Origin: Dermacoccus abyssi
GTDB lineage: Bacteria; Actinomycetota; Actinomycetes; Actinomycetales; Dermatophilaceae
Length of the DNA: 64,000 nt
Reading direction: 5' to 3'
Assembly: GCF_003515945.1 (NCBI RefSeq)
Contig: NZ_QWLM01000002.1
Location: forward strand, 243,417-307,416
In this document: piece after piece, positions 56,957 to 64,000 of the stretch
How the letters are laid out: every line of letters starts with the position of its first letter
Numbering within the stretch: position 1 is the first letter of the stretch
The notes under the pieces: model-generated
Told to the model about the DNA's origin: nothing
What the model saw: the letters and a program-made list of their open reading frames with translations, nothing else
Databases searched by the model: none
Translations under genes and position numbers: made by a program

Positions 56957-58717
56957 TCATCGAACGGGGGCGGGCGACATCGCCTCGCGACGAATCGCGT
57001 CGGAGGAGGCAAGGAGTTGCTTCGCGTGCTCCACCGCAACGGCGCTGGAGGCGTCACCGCCCAGCATTCGCGCCAGTTCTTCGTGCCGGGCCTCACCTGT
57101 GACGCTCGTGACACCACTTTCCGTCACGGCGCCGTCGTGCGACTTGTGCACGACGAGGTGGTTGTCGGCGAACGCCGCGACCTGGGCGAGGTGCGTGACG
57201 ACGATGACCTGTGCCTGTTCGGACAGTTTGGCCAGACGCGCGCCGATGTCGACCGCCGCCTCACCGCCGACACCGGCATCGACCTCGTCGAAGACGAACG
57301 TCGGCACCTCGCCCGTGCTGCTCACGACCTCGAGCGCGAGCATGACGCGGGAGAGCTCACCACCGGAGGCAGCCTTCGTCACCGGCTTCGGAGCTATGCC
57401 CTTGTTCGCCGCGAGCAGGAGCGCGACGTCGTCGATGCCGTGTTCGGTGGGCTTCACGATGCGCCCGTCCCCCAGCTCGAGGCCGGCTTCGGCCTCGTTG
57501 AGCGTGACGGCGACTTCGAGGCGCGCCGAGCTCATGGCGAGGTGGGCAAGCTCGGCGGTGACATCTTGGGCGAGCTTGGTAGCGGCCTCAACGCGCGCAT
57601 CGTGCAGACGAAGCGCGAGGTCGGCCACCTTCGGCGTGAGTGAGGCGATCTCGGCGTCGATGGCCGAGACACGGTCGTCGGAGCCTGCTAACGCCTCGGC
57701 CTCGACTCCCGCTGCCGTGCGCCACGCGACGACATCGGAGAGCTCGGGACCGAACGCCTTCATGAGGGCCGTGAGGGCCGCGCGACGCTGGTGCACGTCG
57801 GCAAGCCGCGCCGGATCCATGTCGATACCGGAGGCGTACCCCGAGACGTCGGCCGCGAGGTCGGCGGTCAACGTCTGGATCTCCTTGAGCCGGGTGATGT
57901 ACTCGCCCAGTGAGGCGTCCAGCGACACCGCCGAGTCGAGCACACTTCGTGCGTGCGCGAGCAGCGCAAGAGCGTTGGGCTGGTCAGGGTCCGTCTCGTC
58001 ACCGGCAAGCGCGCCGGCGGCCCCCGTGCCCGCCGCGAGGAGATCCTCGGCGTGGGTGAGCCGCTCGCTCTCCGCGGCGAGTTCGACGTCTTCCCCCTCC
58101 ACGGGCTCGAGCTCGTCGATCCGTGCGATGCCGGCCTCGAGCATCGTGAGGCGCTGCGCGCGCTCCTGAGCCTTATGCGTCAGTTCACGCCGTTCGGCCC
58201 GAAGAGCCTTCAATCGGACGAAGCCTTCGCGGTACTGCTCGGCGAGAGCGGCCAACTCGGCACCCGCGAACGAGTCGAGCACCTCACGGTGTTCCTCGGG
58301 ACGCTTGAGACGCCACTGATCGGCCTGACCGTGCACGGCAACGAGGTCGTGGCCGACCTGGGCCAGCACTGACGCAGGCACGCTGCGCCCGGCGACATGA
58401 GCTCTGGACCGTCCTCCCGCAGCCACCGTGCGCGAGAGGATGAGTTCCTCGTCGCCGTCGAACTCGAACTCGTCGCGCAGCGTCGCGAGGGCAGCGTGGT
58501 CGTCAGGCAGGTCGAGGAAGCCCTCGACCACGGCACGCTTCTCCCCCGTGCGTACACGATCGGCGTCGGCGCGCTCGCCGAGGAGCAACCCCAGGCCGGA
58601 GACGACCATAGTCTTGCCTGCGCCGGTCTCACCGGTGACGACGTTGAGGCCCGGGCTCAGCTCCAACGTGGCGTCGGCGATGACACCCATGTTCCGAATG
58701 CGGATCTCCTTGAGCAC
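56957..58717 (-). CDS. recN: DNA repair protein RecN
   Basis: SMC-like ATPase acting early in double-strand break repair. The 586-aa protein has Walker [14 protein letters not shown] at residues about 27-39, a coiled-coil middle, signature [16 protein letters not shown] and Walker [18 protein letters not shown] 58717 is preceded by TAGAGT and six bases, so the message is probably leaderless. Confidence 0.96.
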   Translation of the reverse strand: MLKEIRIRNMGVIADATLELSPGLNVVTGETGAGKTMVVSGLGLLLGERADADRVRTGEKRAVVEGFLDLPDDHAALATLRDEFEFDGDEELILSRTVAAGGRSRAHVAGRSVPASVLAQVGHDLVAVHGQADQWRLKRPEEHREVLDSFAGAELAALAEQYREGFVRLKALRAERRELTHKAQERAQRLTMLEAGIARIDELEPVEGEDVELAAESERLTHAEDLLAAGTGAAGALAGDETDPDQPNALALLAHARSVLDSAVSLDASLGEYITRLKEIQTLTADLAADVSGYASGIDMDPARLADVHQRRAALTALMKAFGPELSDVVAWRTAAGVEAEALAGSDDRVSAIDAEIASLTPKVADLALRLHDARVEAATKLAQDVTAELAHLAMSSARLEVAVTLNEAEAGLELGDGRIVKPTEHGIDDVALLLAANKGIAPKPVTKAASGGELSRVMLALEVVSSTGEVPTFVFDEVDAGVGGEAAVDIGARLAKLSEQAQVIVVTHLAQVAAFADNHLVVHKSHDGAVTESGVTSVTGEARHEELARMLGGDASSAVAVEHAKQLLASSDAIRREAMSPAPVR

Positions 58718-58723
58718 GAGACC

Positions 58724-58729
58724 ACTCTA
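58724..58729 (-). promoter_or_regulatory. -10 box of leaderless recN promoter
   Basis: TAGAGT, then 6 nt, then GTG at 58717. No LexA-type operator was recognised here. Confidence 0.5.
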
Positions 58730-58797
58730 GGGAGCCGACCGACCGACCGTCGTTCGAACACGCATTCGATTGGAGATTTCGCTCCTGGCGAACGATC

Positions 58798-59702
58798 TCA
58801 GGCGCGCGAGCCGCGCCACCCCGAGACCGAGAGGTCGAACTTGCGCACGAGACGATCCGTGAACGGAGCGGAGCTGAGACGCGCCAGGCGTACCGGCTTG
58901 GCACTCGCCACGACGTCGATCCGCGCACCGTCTGGCAGATCGAACGAACGTCGCCCGTCACACCACAACACTGCCCTCCCCTGCGCCTCCGGCACCAGTT
59001 CGACCGCGAGCCGAGCGGCCGGGCTGAGCACGAGGGGGCGCGCGAAGAGCGCGTGGGCGGAGATCGGCACGAGCAGGATGGCCTCGGTGTCGGGCCACAC
59101 GACGGGTCCGCCGGCGCTGAAGGCATAGGCAGTCGAGCCCGTGGGGGTCGCGATGACGACGCCGTCCGCTCCCCATGTCGACAGCGGCCGGCCGTCGATC
59201 TCGACCGTCAGTTCGAGCATTCGCTCGCGTTCGGCTTTCTCCACACTGGCTTCGTTGAGAGCCCAGCCGCGATACAGCTCGGTGGGGTCGTTCCCGCCGG
59301 ACGAGGCGACGACCTCGAGCGTCGCCCGCTCCTCCACGCTCCAGCTGCGTTCGATGATGCCGCCGGCGATGCGGTCGACGTCCTCCATCTCGGCTTCTGC
59401 GAGGAAGCGACGTGGCCGAGGTTGATGCCGAGCAGCGGCATGCCGGTGTCACGGCAGATCTCTGCTGCACGAAGGATCGTTCCGTCGCCACCGAGGACGA
59501 CGGCCAACTCGCACCCCTCCGGCAACGTACCTTCGGCGAGCGTGACGACGTGGTCACGCTCTCGGATGCCGAAGGCCGTCAACTCGTCGGCGAATCCGAC
59601 GACGGTGATGCCCTGCTCGGTGAGAGCGGACACGAGCCGCTCGGCCACGTCGAAGGCCTCAGGACGTCGCGAATGGCCGATGAGCAGGATGCGGCGGCTC
59701 AT
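58798..59702 (-). CDS. nadK: NAD kinase, interrupted by an apparent 1-base deletion
   Basis: NadK phosphorylates NAD to NADP and is normally essential. The first part, from ATG 59702, has AVVLGGDGTILRAAE (the GGDG motif) and LLGINLGHV. The frame then breaks. The second part, in another frame from AEMEDVDRIAGG onward, has NDPTELYRGWALNEAS, GVVIATPTGSTAYAFSAGGPVV and a normal end. Adding one C (plus strand) at about 59409 restores GHVGFLAEAEMEDVD, exactly as in the family. An assembly error is the likeliest cause. The start overlaps the tlyA stop (ATGA). Confidence 0.9.
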
Positions 59703-60523
59703 GTGTCGTCCCTCCCGGTGAGCTGGTCGATGGTGGCGCGCAGGGTCTCGTCGTCGAGGCCTATGCCTTGGTTCTCACGGCGCAACCACACGAGGTATTC
59801 GTGGTTGCCGTGCGTACCCACCATGGGGCTCCACGCTATGCCATGGACGACGAGCGAAAGCCCGGTGGCCGTGGCGAGAACGCGTTCGAGACTCTCACGG
59901 CGCTGATCGCGCGACGTGACGACGCCGGTGCGCCCCAGACGTTCGCGGCCGACCTCGAACTGCGGCTTGACGAGCACGACGAGATGCCCGGCCTCCGCCA
60001 GGAGGAAGTTCATGTGCGGTAGCGCCAAAGTGAGCGAGATGAAGGACAGGTCACTCACGACAAGATCGAAAGGAGAGCCGTCCACCGTGTCGCGCGAGAC
60101 GACGTCGCGGATGTTGAGGCCCTCGAGATCGGTGACGCGAGGGTCGCTCTTGACTGGTTCGGCCAGTTGTCCGTGGCCCACGTCGAGCGCCACGACATGC
60201 GTCGCACCACGCTCGAGCAGCACCTGGGTGAAGCCACCCGTCGAGGCACCGACGTCCACGGCACGTGCACCGGAAACGGCGCCCGCGAAGTCCGGGAAGG
60301 CCTCGAGCGCGGCGAGGAGCTTGCGCGCTGCGCGCCCGACGTAGGGGTCACGCTCCTCGCTCGTGGTGACGACGTCCGCATCTGCGACCTTGGTGGAGGC
60401 CTTGCGTTCGATCTGCCCGTTGACGGCGACACTGCCGCGTGCGAGAGCCTCCTTGGCCTGGGCCCGCGAACGCACCAGACCCCGCTCGACGAGCGCCGCG
60501 TCGAGCCGGGTCTGGCCGCTCAC
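59699..60523 (-). CDS. tlyA: TlyA rRNA 2'-O-methyltransferase/hemolysin
   Basis: TlyA methylates ribose in 16S and 23S rRNA, and its presence can set capreomycin sensitivity. The 274-aa protein has an N-terminal S4 domain (TRLDAALVERGLVRSRAQAKEAL) and an FtsJ-like methyltransferase domain with VDVGASTGGFTQVLLERGA. It lies in the conserved HAD-tlyA-nadK-recN order, with ATGA overlaps on both sides. Confidence 0.94.
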   Translation of the reverse strand: MSGQTRLDAALVERGLVRSRAQAKEALARGSVAVNGQIERKASTKVADADVVTTSEERDPYVGRAARKLLAALEAFPDFAGAVSGARAVDVGASTGGFTQVLLERGATHVVALDVGHGQLAEPVKSDPRVTDLEGLNIRDVVSRDTVDGSPFDLVVSDLSFISLTLALPHMNFLLAEAGHLVVLVKPQFEVGRERLGRTGVVTSRDQRRESLERVLATATGLSLVVHGIAWSPMVGTHGNHEYLVWLRRENQGIGLDDETLRATIDQLTGRDDT

Positions 60524-60741
60524 GATCCGGCCTCCTGCAGGCGACGCTGCAACTGTTCGTGCACCGCCTCGGCGGCCTCGACGACGCCGCCGGCGTCCTC
60601 GCGCGCACCGTCGACGAACTCCTCGGTGGACTTCGACAGCATCTCGAGCGCCGCATCGACAGCCCCGTCGTGCTGAGATTCCCCACCGCCCGCGGGACCG
60701 CCTGCGCGATCGAGGTCGCGCGGGGAAGGAACGGCCGTCAT
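60520..60741 (-). CDS. Hypothetical 73-aa protein
   Basis: Small acidic protein between the HAD-IIA and tlyA genes, overlapping each by ATGA. The N-terminus is Pro/Gly/Asp-rich; the rest (DAALEMLSKSTEEFVDGARE onward) is predicted to be one long amphipathic helix. Small proteins of this kind occur at this site in related Actinobacteria. I know no function. The tight overlaps at both ends are good evidence that it is translated. Confidence 0.75.
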   Translation of the reverse strand: MTAVPSPRDLDRAGGPAGGGESQHDGAVDAALEMLSKSTEEFVDGAREDAGGVVEAAEAVHEQLQRRLQEAGS

Positions 60742-61709
60742 GCCGAGCGCACCGTGAGGTCCGTGAACCGATGACGGGCGCCGTCCGCGTCGAGCTCGCC
60801 GGCGTCGACCTCGGCCCACGTCGCGCGCAGCAGCGCGCGCGCCTGGGACCAGGTCAGGGCGTCGTGCGAGGTGCCGGGGGCGGAGTTGTCCTCGTCGTAG
60901 GGCTTCGCCAGGGACCGCAGGTCTTCGACGACGAACGTGGGCCGACGCTCTGGGGCCGCAGCCGCCGCATCGGCAAGATCGTGCACGCCGGTGAGGACGA
61001 GCACGGAATCCATACCCGCACGCACGGCGCCCTCGATGTCGGTCTCAAGCCGGTCGCCGATGGCCAGTACCTGGTGCGCGTCGACGCCGCTGCGTCGCGC
61101 TGCCATCTCGTACGTCGTGGGCATCGGCTTGCCTGCCACCTCCGGGTCCACGCCGACAGCGTTGCGTACCGCGCCCACGAGCGAACCGTTGCCCGGCGCG
61201 ACTCCACGGTCGGTGGGGAGGGTGAGATCGGTGTTCGTCGCCATCCAGCGTGCCCCGCCGGCGACGGCGAAACCCGCCTCCGCGAGGTCACTCGCACGCA
61301 CGTCCGCGCCGTACCCCTGGAGCACAGCCTCGACCGGCTTACCGTTCCGTGCCTCCTCCGGCGTCACCGGCGTCAGGCCGGCCTCGGTGAGCGCGACACC
61401 CACCCCGGCGCCTCCGACGGCGAGCACTCGAGCACCCGCCGTGAGCGACCCCGCCAGCAGGTAGGCACCCGCTGCCGAGGAGTTGACGACGTCGGCGTCG
61501 TCAACCACGAGGCCGAACTCACGTAGGTGCCCCGCGACCTCGGCCGGGGTACGCGACGCGTTGTTCGTCGCATAGACGACGTGGGCACCGTTGGCTGATG
61601 CTGCGGTCAGCGCCTCGACGGCGTGCTCGATCGGCTCGGGACCGGCGTACACGACCCCGTCGAGGTCGCAGACGATCGCCGCGTACCGAGCGATCAACGG
61701 ATCAGCCAC
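60738..61709 (-). CDS. HAD-IIA family phosphatase (NagD/PGP-like)
   Basis: 323-aa HAD-IIA hydrolase: AAIVCDLDGVVYAGPEPIE (nucleophile Asp), YATNNASRTPAEVAGHL, GKPMPTTYEMA (Lys) and LAIGDRLETDIEGAVRAG. The type II cap lies in the middle. Actinobacterial relatives dephosphorylate glycerol-3-phosphate (Rv1692 of M. tuberculosis is one). It overlaps the upstream TPR gene by 8 bp. Confidence 0.9.
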   Translation of the reverse strand: MADPLIARYAAIVCDLDGVVYAGPEPIEHAVEALTAASANGAHVVYATNNASRTPAEVAGHLREFGLVVDDADVVNSSAAGAYLLAGSLTAGARVLAVGGAGVGVALTEAGLTPVTPEEARNGKPVEAVLQGYGADVRASDLAEAGFAVAGGARWMATNTDLTLPTDRGVAPGNGSLVGAVRNAVGVDPEVAGKPMPTTYEMAARRSGVDAHQVLAIGDRLETDIEGAVRAGMDSVLVLTGVHDLADAAAAAPERRPTFVVEDLRSLAKPYDEDNSAPGTSHDALTWSQARALLRATWAEVDAGELDADGARHRFTDLTVRSA

Positions 61710-63672
61710 GAGAGCTGCCGTCGTCGAACGTCGCGCGAGGAACGGTCCGCTCTCCGGAGGACTCCGCTTCCGGGGCGGCCGACTCGATGATGTCGTCGCT
61801 CACCGCACGCTCGTTGGCCGCACCATCTACGGACGTCTCGCTCGGCTCAACTGACGTGGCCTCCGGGCGCTGCGGCTGCACTGCCCCGTACTCGGACAGG
61901 TCGATCTCGGCAAGGCGAGGGTCCTGCTCGTCCTCGTCCTCGGGCGTGAGGTCGGTCAGCTCGAAGCCGTCGATCTGGTCGATGCGGTCACCCGCGTCCG
62001 TCTCACCGTCCCGGTCGGCCTCGTCGGCCTTGACGAACCACTCGCGCGCCTCGTCCGACTCCCCGAGGTCCATGAGGGCATCGGCGTACGCGTAGAACAG
62101 ACGGGCTGCCCACGGCTGGGTCGTGGCCCTCTGCAGCGCCGGAAGGCGCAGGCCCACGACCGCCGCACGCGCCTGGCCCATGTCGCGCCGGACGCCCGAC
62201 ACGACGATGGCAAGTTCGATGTTGTCCGCCTCCGGCAGACGCTGAGCCTCCGGCGAGTTGGCGAGTTCGAGAGCACGCTCGTAGCGGCCGAGGCCGCGCT
62301 CACAATCGACCATGTATGGCAGCAGGTGATCCGAACCCGACAGACGGCGAGCCGTGCGGAACTCCCGCAACGCCTCGGCGTACTCACCCGTGCGGTAGAG
62401 CACGAGACCGAGGGCCTCGCGGGCCGCCGGAACTCGGCCGGCACGCGACACCGCGTGCTGCGCGTGGTCCAGAGCCTTCTCCGGGTTCTCCTCGAGCAGT
62501 TCGGCTGCGGCCACGAGGTGACGCGCCACGCCTTCTGCGTTGTCCTTGCTCAGCGTGCGCAACTGCTGACGCACCGACTTGTCGAGCTCGTAGCCCGTGA
62601 TCTCCTCCGGCAGCATCGGCTCGGGACGACGACGGGGACGCTCGTCACCGGTCGCCTTCGCGTCCCAGCTGCGCGGGCCGCGGATCTGGCTCTGCTCGTC
62701 CGACCAGCCGGCGCCGCGGTCACCTCGACCGTCGAACCCGCCGCGACGCTCGAAGCCGCGGCCGCTATCACGTCCGCCGTCGCGTCCCCCACGCTCGAAG
62801 CCGTCCCGTCGGTCGCGGGAATCGAAACCACGCCCGCGGTCGGAGGAACCAACGCTGCGCCCACCCGAGCGCGCGCCGTCGCGGTCGCCGAAGCCCCGGC
62901 GCTCTCCGTCACGTCCGCTGGGGCCACCGCGGTCGCCGCGCTCACGGAAACCACCGCGTTCGTCACGACGGCCATAGCCACCGCGGTCCTCGCGTCCGCG
63001 GTATCCACCGCGCTCAGAGCGCTCGTCGCGACGCCCATAGCCGCCCCGGTCGGATCGTTCATCGCGCCGGCCATGGCCGCCGCGATCATCACGGCCACCG
63101 TAGCCGCCACGACCATTGCGCTCGTCGCGGTTGCCGTAGCCTCCGCGCTGCGGCCGATCGTCACGACGCCCCTGATACTCACGGTCTTCGCGACGGCCGT
63201 AACCTCCGCGCTCCCCCTGCGCCTCACGCGAGAAACCGCCATCGCGGCGTCCGAAGCGACGCTCACCATCACGCGAGTCCTGTCGGCGGTAGCCACCCCG
63301 ATCCTCCTGAGACTCCCCGCGACGCGCACCGCCACGGTCTTCACGTCGATCGAAACCACCGCGGCGCTTGTCATCGCGGGAACCACGGTCATCGAAGCGA
63401 CCGTAGCCCCCACGATCGCCATATCCGCCGCGGCGGTCGTCGCCTCGGGAGGCACCACGGGACGACTCACGGAAGCCGTCCCCGCGTCGCTGACCTTCAC
63501 CACGCGATTCGTCGCGGCGATCCGAACGGTAGGTGTCGTCACCCCGACGCTGATCACGAGAACCGTCGCGCCGCGGAGCGTCACGACGATCCGAACGAGC
63601 GCTGGACCAACGCTGGCTTCGCTGGCGCTCGGCGCCCTCTGAGGATGCGTTGTCGTTGCGCTCTTCGGACAT
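61702..63672 (-). CDS. RG/RGG-rich protein with C-terminal TPR-like region
   Basis: 656-aa protein in two parts. Residues about 1-335 are disordered, built from Arg, Gly, Asp and Tyr in imperfect repeats such as RGGYGRRDER, DRRGGYGDRGGYG and RRDGFERGGRDGG. Residues about 345-570 are helical and TPR-like (ALDHAQHAVSRAGRVPAARE, ALGLVLYRTGEYAEALREF, ARLFYAYADALMDLGESDEA). The last 85 residues are acidic. A short TPR protein is common upstream of this HAD-tlyA cluster, but such a long RG-rich arm is unusual. RG/YG-rich arms bind RNA and can drive condensates; that role here is an inference. ATG 63672 has GAGAGG at good spacing. Confidence 0.88.
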   Translation of the reverse strand: MSEERNDNASSEGAERQRSQRWSSARSDRRDAPRRDGSRDQRRGDDTYRSDRRDESRGEGQRRGDGFRESSRGASRGDDRRGGYGDRGGYGRFDDRGSRDDKRRGGFDRREDRGGARRGESQEDRGGYRRQDSRDGERRFGRRDGGFSREAQGERGGYGRREDREYQGRRDDRPQRGGYGNRDERNGRGGYGGRDDRGGHGRRDERSDRGGYGRRDERSERGGYRGREDRGGYGRRDERGGFRERGDRGGPSGRDGERRGFGDRDGARSGGRSVGSSDRGRGFDSRDRRDGFERGGRDGGRDSGRGFERRGGFDGRGDRGAGWSDEQSQIRGPRSWDAKATGDERPRRRPEPMLPEEITGYELDKSVRQQLRTLSKDNAEGVARHLVAAAELLEENPEKALDHAQHAVSRAGRVPAAREALGLVLYRTGEYAEALREFRTARRLSGSDHLLPYMVDCERGLGRYERALELANSPEAQRLPEADNIELAIVVSGVRRDMGQARAAVVGLRLPALQRATTQPWAARLFYAYADALMDLGESDEAREWFVKADEADRDGETDAGDRIDQIDGFELTDLTPEDEDEQDPRLAEIDLSEYGAVQPQRPEATSVEPSETSVDGAANERAVSDDIIESAAPEAESSGERTVPRATFDDGSSRG

Positions 63673-63788
63673 GGTTTCCTCTCGGTTGGTACGACGATTT
63701 CATCGTCGCACAGGCCTCCGACAACCGCGGCCCGGCCGGCTAGGGAGCCGAGTACCAACACGTCGCAGGAATTGTTGTTGGGTATGCG
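63673..63788 (-). other. Leader/promoter region of the RG-rich TPR gene
   Basis: Between the rRNA terminator and the ATG at 63672 there is no gene. The leader holds a perfect hairpin CGACGAT-GAA-ATCGTCG (63692-63708), about 20 nt before the start codon. No clear promoter boxes are seen, so the gene may be read in part from the rRNA side. Confidence 0.45.
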
Positions 63789-63895
63789 AAAAAGGGGGTT
63801 CTCGAACCTGAACTACTGTCGGTGTGGGCCGAGCCGTTGGGCTACGAGGCCGTCACACGTGTGACACGTTCAGATCGTTCGAGAACCCCCCTTTT
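63789..63895. terminator. Large (bidirectional) terminator after the rRNA operon
   Basis: AAAAAGGGGGTTCTCGAAC at 63789-63807 pairs with its complement at 63877-63895 (one bulge). The loop of about 70 nt contains a perfect palindrome GTCACACGTGTGAC at 63852-63865. Read from the 5S side, the stem ends in UUUUU; read the other way it ends in CCCCCCUUUUCUUUUU. It is placed to stop rRNA transcription. Confidence 0.85.
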
Positions 63896-63905
63896 CTTTT
63901 TGAAG

Positions 63906-64000
63906 GAGTCCGGCGGTGTCCTACTCTCCCACACCCTGGCGAGTGCAGTACCATCGGCGCTGAAGGGCTTAGCTTCCGGGTTCGGAATGTGACCGGGCGT
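63906..64000 (-). rRNA. rrf: 5S ribosomal RNA (5' end outside window)
   Basis: The minus strand reads the conserved 5S core ACGCCCGGTCACATTCCGAA, then GGAAGCTAAGCCC, GCGCCGATGGTACTGC and GGGAGAGTAGGACACCGCCGG. About 95 of roughly 117 nt lie in the window; the first 20 or so are beyond the right edge. It should be the last gene of a 16S-23S-5S operon. Confidence 0.93.

Noticed and set aside
62326..63642. Long plus-strand frame opposite the RG-rich gene (Ala/Thr-rich, membrane-like)
   Set aside because: It arises from the antisense of RGG codons. It has no ribosome site or promoter, and the minus-strand gene has both a good start and known neighbours.
63800..63880. tRNA-like pieces (GTAGCCCAACGG and GGTTCGAGAACC) downstream of 5S rRNA
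   Set aside because: The acceptor ends do not pair, no anticodon arm fits, and the GGTTCGAGAACC part belongs to the terminator stem.

Overview
This is a high-GC actinobacterial chromosome segment. The gene order rsmB-fmt-priA-metK-coaBC-rpoZ-gmk-pyrF, a full pyr operon, nusB/efp, aro genes beside mltG-ruvX-alaS, and recN-nadK-tlyA all fit order Micrococcales. A Dermacoccaceae or Intrasporangiaceae relative is likely, but that is only a guess. Nearly all genes are housekeeping. I see no phage, IS element, CRISPR array or tRNA. A partial 5S rRNA closes the right edge.

Layout. (1) 1-9.2 kb, minus: gmk, rpoZ, coaBC, metK, priA, a HAD phosphatase, fmt and rsmB. (2) 9.3-20.6 kb, minus: efp, nusB, then pyrR-pyrB-pyrC-carA-carB-pyrK-pyrD-pyrF with stop/start overlaps at most junctions; a PyrR-binding RNA hairpin lies just before the pyrR ribosome binding site. 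(3) 20.9-23.4 kb: a plus-strand FMN glutamate-synthase-like gene facing a methyltransferase. (4) 23.4-32.2 kb, minus: DUF948 protein, alaS, ruvX, mltG, aroE, aroC, aroK, aroB. (5) 32.3-38.8 kb, minus: a peptide ABC importer in the order oppC-A-B-D-F, with RNA hairpins on both sides of oppA. (6) 38.9-48.2 kb: rarA, a PH-domain membrane protein, an MMPL transporter, a HAD hydrolase, aspS, a GNAT protein, a YchJ-like protein and asparaginase. (7) 48.2-54.4 kb, minus: a six-gene Mrp Na+/H+ antiporter. (8) 54.6-64 kb, minus: the 3' end of an rRNA operon, an RG-rich TPR protein, HAD-IIA phosphatase, a 73-aa protein, tlyA, nadK, recN, pyrG and a NUDIX hydrolase.

The strongest unexpected signal is the 5' leader of aspS (45649-45894). 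It folds as a compact T-box riboswitch: a T-box bulge UGGCACC inside a two-helix antiterminator, and an upstream hairpin whose terminal loop contains GAC, the Asp codon. The C in UGGC matches the G discriminator base of tRNA-Asp. T-boxes known to me in Actinobacteria are mainly on ileS.

Other points: the operon-encoded PyrD has lost three normally conserved active-site residues; an RG-rich disordered region of about 330 residues is fused to TPR repeats; bldD and mIHF are absent from their usual sites; many genes appear leaderless (TANNNT followed by 6-8 nt and the start codon). rsmB, fmt and nadK each carry one apparent single G/C deletion, most likely sequence errors rather than decay.
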